Of a stretch of DNA of 17,359 nt, positions 14,987 to 17,359 are shown piece by piece. The position numbers and the translations under genes are program-made. Within the stretch, counting starts at the first letter, position 1. Every line of letters starts with the position of its first letter. This DNA comes from Planctomycetota bacterium (lineage in GTDB: Bacteria > Planctomycetota > Planctomycetia > Pirellulales > Pirellulaceae). The notes beneath the pieces were generated by a model. The model was not told the origin of the DNA. It worked only from the letters and a program-made list of their open reading frames with translations, and searched no databases. Location of the stretch: NCBI GenBank assembly GCA_023430365.1, contig JAEZAS010000127.1, forward strand, positions 1 to 17,359. Reading direction: 5' to 3'.

Positions 14987-15056
14987 GCGTCAGGAATCCC
15001 CTGACGCTGGTCAGTCGTACCCACCACTTGCCACAAGCCGCGGTTCCAGTTGGAAC
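14987..15056 (-). promoter_or_regulatory. Structured leader of the histone-like gene
   Basis: GCGTCAGG (14987-14994) and CCTGACGC (15000-15007) form a perfect 8-bp stem with a 5-nt loop, ending 22 nt before the AGGAGG of the histone-like gene on the minus strand. Upstream, GTTCCA/TGGAAC (15043-15056) is a palindrome around a central GT that looks like an operator or a second small hairpin. The first could tune translation of the GTG start. Confidence 0.45.
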
Positions 15057-15169
15057 GGGTGTGTGTGAGCTTGCGACATCCCGTCTGTCGCCCTCTCGCA
15101 CACTCGCAGCCTTAACTCCTTCGGCAGTCTTCGACGCCTTGCAGTTTTCTTGCAATGCGTTTCGCCATC

Positions 15170-15198
15170 AATCTTGCGTTTGATCGGCACATCGTCAA
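15170..15198 (-). promoter_or_regulatory. Possible promoter of the histone-like gene
   Basis: On the minus strand TTGACG (15198-15193), a 17-bp spacer and AAGATT (15175-15170) give a good -35 and a weak -10. A start near 15163 would give a leader of about 210 nt. An 18-codon open frame (15168-15112, MAKRIARKLQ...) begins around that point but lacks a ribosome site. Confidence 0.3.
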
Positions 15199-15478
15199 GA
15201 GGAAAAACACTCTCTCTCTTCAAAACAACGCCAAAAACTACCCAGCCCTCAACGCGCTTCCTCATGCCGAGCGCATCGCGTTGCATGTGTTCGATGATGC
15301 GCTGCGCACTCGCATCACACTACTCGTTACTCTTCTTCGACGAACAGCTCGTCTCACCTCGCTGCTGATTGTGACGCTTCGCGCATCCACATGCAATGCG
15401 ATTCAGAACGCCATAAACCCCAGTGCTGTGAACAACAGCGACGTTTACTTTCACATGCGAGCGCGCAATGCATGGCGA

Positions 15479-15520
15479 TGGTTCAGCGCGCACGTCGCGC
15501 TTTCGCGGTGGTTCAGCGCG
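15479..15520. repeat. 12-bp direct repeat with 30-bp period
   Basis: TGGTTCAGCGCG occurs at 15479-15490 and again at 15509-15520, exactly 30 bp apart, about three helical turns. Between them AGCGCG/CGCGCT (arms around CACGT) forms a small inverted repeat. Confidence 0.65.
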
Positions 15521-15703
15521 TGTTGCACACGAGTGAAAACTCGCGCGCTGCTCTGCTCTTCGAACTTGCGCTGCGCACCATTCGAGGGTGTTGCTTGTGC
15601 GCTCCATGCACCACAAAAAAACTTCGAGATTTTTTTTCCGCGGCCGCGCAAAACTTGTGTCCAGCAAGTCCGTCGAGAGAGCTTTTCACTCTTCGCAACA
15701 TCG

Positions 15704-15722
15704 CAACGCGAGCCAACGCGAG
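15704..15722. repeat. 10-bp tandem repeat of CAACGCGAG
   Basis: CAACGCGAG is found at 15704-15712 and 15714-15722, giving two near-identical 10-bp units. A third copy lies at 15871-15879. Confidence 0.6.
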
Positions 15723-15936
15723 TGATCGCGCCGCGAAAAGTTCGTTGCGCGAATCACAAACACGATGACTTGAAGTGCAGCATTGCCAGGCGCTGCGGAT
15801 GAGACGGCGTCGCGGCGAACAACGGTCGCGCATCAACGACACGCCGAACACATCTCAAAATGGGACGAGACAACGCGAGGCCGCTTGCTGAATCGTGGCT
15901 CGCGCATCACTTACGCACGTCCCGCGTCGCGCGAGG

Positions 15937-16722
15937 CTACCAATCGCGGCCGCCGCCACCTGAGAGTTGCTGCAGCGTCACGTAGCTCGAATAGGCGAGC
16001 GATGCGAACAGCAGGACGATGAACATCTGCTGAAACATCAGCAAGCCGGCAACGGCCATGATGCCGCCGGCCCAAATCGAGAGCCAAAGCGCCTTGGTCA
16101 TTCCTTGCCACGGGTCCTGCGCCGTGAGAATCGCCTGCGCGATCTGTCCGCCGTCCAACGGAATAACGGGAACCAGATTCAGGAGCCCCCAGAAGATATT
16201 CACGTACAGCAGCGAATTGACGAGCATGATCAAGTTCAGGTTCACATCCGCATCAATCGGGTAGGTGGCGCCGAAGAAGGGAATGAGGCCATTAATCCAC
16301 TCCACCTCGATGCGGCCCCTGGTCACGAAGACCAACAAGGCAACCAAAGCAGCCAGCGCGAACCCGGCTCCGGGACCGGCGGCCGAAATCAGAACCTGTT
16401 CTTGAGGCGTTCGCTGACGCGACGAGTAGCTGGAGTCGAAACCATAGGGATCACTGCTGCCCTCGATGGCCAGCCCACCCATCGCGTAGAGCACAATGTG
16501 GGCTGGCCGTCCCATGCGCCTGATCATGAACGCATGACCAAGTTCATGGACGAGAATTGAGACGAACACCACGCCCATCCAGATCACCAGGTAGGCGGGA
16601 TCGTTCAGGTTCAGCCCCGAAATCAGAGCCAACAACCAAAAGAATGGATGAACCCGAATCGGGAATCCAAAAAGCTGAAAGTTCCAGTCGTACTGGGTGC
16701 GCTGAGGCTCAAGCAATAACAC
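15937..16722 (-). CDS. Site-2 protease-type membrane metalloprotease (peptidase family M50)
   Basis: The 261-aa protein is mostly membrane helices and carries both zinc-binding motifs of family M50: HELGH at residues 59-63 (ligands H59, H63; catalytic E60) within a transmembrane helix, and PVIPLDGGQ with D190 as the third ligand in a later helix. About five to six hydrophobic segments can be seen (near 27-37, 44-60, 110-134, 163-185, 212-230 and 232-248). No PDZ, CBS or cystathionine domain is present, so it is the short S2P form. The N-terminal WNFQLFGFPIRVHPFFWLL pattern is usual for these proteins. Such enzymes cleave membrane-embedded substrates such as anti-sigma factors, but the substrate here is unknown. 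The start is a GTG at 16722 with a weak GGATGG upstream. It lies 103 bp downstream of lpxB on the same strand. Confidence 0.9.
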   Translation of the reverse strand: MLLLEPQRTQYDWNFQLFGFPIRVHPFFWLLALISGLNLNDPAYLVIWMGVVFVSILVHELGHAFMIRRMGRPAHIVLYAMGGLAIEGSSDPYGFDSSYSSRQRTPQEQVLISAAGPGAGFALAALVALLVFVTRGRIEVEWINGLIPFFGATYPIDADVNLNLIMLVNSLLYVNIFWGLLNLVPVIPLDGGQIAQAILTAQDPWQGMTKALWLSIWAGGIMAVAGLLMFQQMFIVLLFASLAYSSYVTLQQLSGGGGRDW

Positions 16723-16767
16723 GGGCAGCCATCCGGAAGGTGGAGCATTCGACCTGTTCTCCCGGCA

Positions 16768-16776
16768 ATTGTAGCA
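16768..16776 (-). promoter_or_regulatory. Extended -10 promoter of the M50 protease gene
   Basis: On the minus strand TGCTACAAT (16776-16768) combines a TGn extension with a five-of-six -10 hexamer, 45 bp before the GTG at 16722. No -35 is visible, as is usual for extended -10 promoters. It suggests the protease can be transcribed independently of lpxB. Confidence 0.45.
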
Positions 16777-16825
16777 GCCAGGATTCTTCCGGGGGTGTTC
16801 CCTTCGCCTGGGAGCGGCAACCGTG

Positions 16826-17359
16826 TCAGGCTGCTGAATTGGTCGTCAGGCGCTCGTCCGACACGCGAGCTGAGGGGCCCAGCAGTCCGGCGATGTAGTC
16901 TGCCGCCGTTGCCGAGGCGCTCCCCGATGTCAATTGATCGCGCAAGGCCTCCAGACGGCGCACCAACTGCTGGTGATCGGCGGGATGGTTCAGCCAATGG
17001 ATTGCATGAGCAGCCACCTCGGCCGAACGGTCGCCATAGGTTGCGTATTCCGGAAAGAGGACTTGTTCATGCTCCGGCGAATTCGGTTCGTACGGACACA
17101 GCTCTGGTGGGTGGATGTTGTCCACGGCAAGCAGATTCACGAGCGTGAAGTACTGCACGTTGATCAGCGTCCGCCGGACGACCTGGTAAGTGAGCCAAGG
17201 CACTTTGTAGACCATCACGCTGGGCCTGGCGTGATAAAGCAACTCCAGCGAGACCGATCCGGAACAAGCAAGGCACGTGTGGGCCTCGCGAATCAGTTCG
17301 CAGGTGCGTCCCACATACGTTTCGACCGGCAAGCAAATGTCGGCGGCCAGTTGGCGGGC
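16826..17359 (-). CDS. lpxB: Lipid-A-disaccharide synthase LpxB, C-terminal part (5' end outside window)
   Basis: LpxB (glycosyltransferase family 19) joins UDP-2,3-diacylglucosamine and lipid X to make the lipid A disaccharide at the inner face of the cytoplasmic membrane. The frame is open to the window edge, and 177 codons are visible, roughly the C-terminal 45% of a normal protein. The recognisable part is the nucleotide-sugar-binding half: CLACSGSVSLELLYHARPSVMVYKV matches the LpxB block SGTAALE...P.VVGY (quoted in short pieces: SGSVSLELL, PSVMVYKV). It is followed by an aromatic, basic membrane-contacting segment and YFTLVNLLA, equivalent to YVSLPNLLA in E. coli. Two internal in-frame TTG or GTG codons exist, but the family match continues upstream to the edge, so there is no start here. 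Presence of LpxB supports a planctomycete with lipid A-type outer-membrane lipid. Confidence 0.88.
   Translation of the reverse strand, partial: ARQLAADICLPVETYVGRTCELIREAHTCLACSGSVSLELLYHARPSVMVYKVPWLTYQVVRRTLINVQYFTLVNLLAVDNIHPPELCPYEPNSPEHEQVLFPEYATYGDRSAEVAAHAIHWLNHPADHQQLVRRLEALRDQLTSGSASATAADYIAGLLGPSARVSDERLTTNSAA

Larger units (their letters stand above)
15240..15936. other. Gene-free, CpG-rich, TpA-depleted repeat-bearing region of unknown function
   Basis: About 700 bp between the histone-like leader and the M50 protease stop hold no gene I can defend. GC is about 56% over 15241-15660 by hand count, lower than the coding lines. Only four TpA steps occur from 15240 to 15911, and none between 15448 and 15911. 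CpG is frequent: 56 in 15481-15900 by hand count, against roughly 33 expected from base content. Short words recur: TGGTTCAGCGCG (15479, 15509), TGCGCTGCGCAC (15298, 15567), CAACGCGAG (15704, 15714, 15871) and TCGCGCATC (15379, 15826, 15900). An A7 tract (15615-15621) and T8 tract (15630-15637) lie in the middle. Open frames here, up to 215 codons, overlap in several frames and follow from the absence of TAA and TAG. Possibilities are a long structured RNA, a protein-binding DNA region, or relic repeat DNA. Confidence 0.6.

Noticed and set aside
14716..15036. 106-codon Arg/Pro/Leu-rich minus-strand frame
   Set aside because: It is the shifted frame of the Lys/Ala repeats of the histone-like gene; the GTG frame with AGGAGG is the coherent one.
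15155..15802. Open frame of 215 codons on the plus strand
   Set aside because: It overlaps several other long frames on both strands in a segment without TA, which removes TAA and TAG everywhere. It has no ribosome site, no family motif and no codon bias like neighbouring genes.
15320..15851. Two minus-strand open frames of 112-115 codons
   Set aside because: Cys- and Arg-rich, low-complexity translations with no motif, overlapping each other in different frames; same TA-free explanation.

Overview
The window looks like chromosomal DNA of a planctomycete (Planctomycetota, probably the Pirellulales side). The evidence is a TIGR04137-type small basic protein, a Ser/Thr kinase with the N-terminal helical domain typical of planctomycete kinases, LpxB, a Lys/Ala-rich histone H1-like peptide, and a large planctomycete-style secreted protein with jelly-roll-like ends. 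Coding GC is about 60-65% in the lines I counted. Most genes are single transcription units with their own promoter or terminator, as is common in this phylum. Several use GTG starts.

Layout. 85-2853 is an elongation factor P cluster: epmB (minus), then efp and epmA (plus), giving the translation factor and the two enzymes that make and attach its beta-lysine. 2854-3370 has no gene but holds two well-formed sigma-70-type promoters; the first (TTGACA-17-TACAAT) opens about 320 nt of unexplained transcript. 3371-3592 is the small basic protein and 3713-4984 a LarA-family protein. 5049-7805 (minus) is a 918-aa exported protein, and 8129-8431 a 100-aa conserved-type small protein followed by a textbook terminator. 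8803-10317 is a kinase fused to a degenerate receiver domain. folD (10478-11356) and speA (11562-13481) follow, serving folate one-carbon and polyamine metabolism. The minus strand then carries a FAH-family enzyme (13613-14419), a 44-aa histone H1-like gene (14816-14950), an M50 site-2-protease-type membrane protein (15937-16722) and the C-terminal part of lpxB running off the window end.

The strangest stretch is 14951-15936, almost 1 kb without a credible gene, upstream of the histone-like gene. From 15448 to 15911 it contains no TpA dinucleotide on either strand, is enriched in CpG, and repeats words such as TGGTTCAGCGCG (30 bp apart), CAACGCGAG (10 bp apart), TGCGCTGCGCAC and TCGCGCATC. 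Lack of TA removes TAA and TAG from all six frames, so the long open frames there are a by-product. It could be a structured RNA, a nucleoid or regulatory region, or a decayed repeat; the sequence alone does not decide.

Other points of note are the candidate RNA at 2935-3261, the kinase-pseudoreceiver fusion, and a REP-like palindrome between efp and epmA. Nothing suggests prophage, insertion sequence, CRISPR, tRNA or rRNA.
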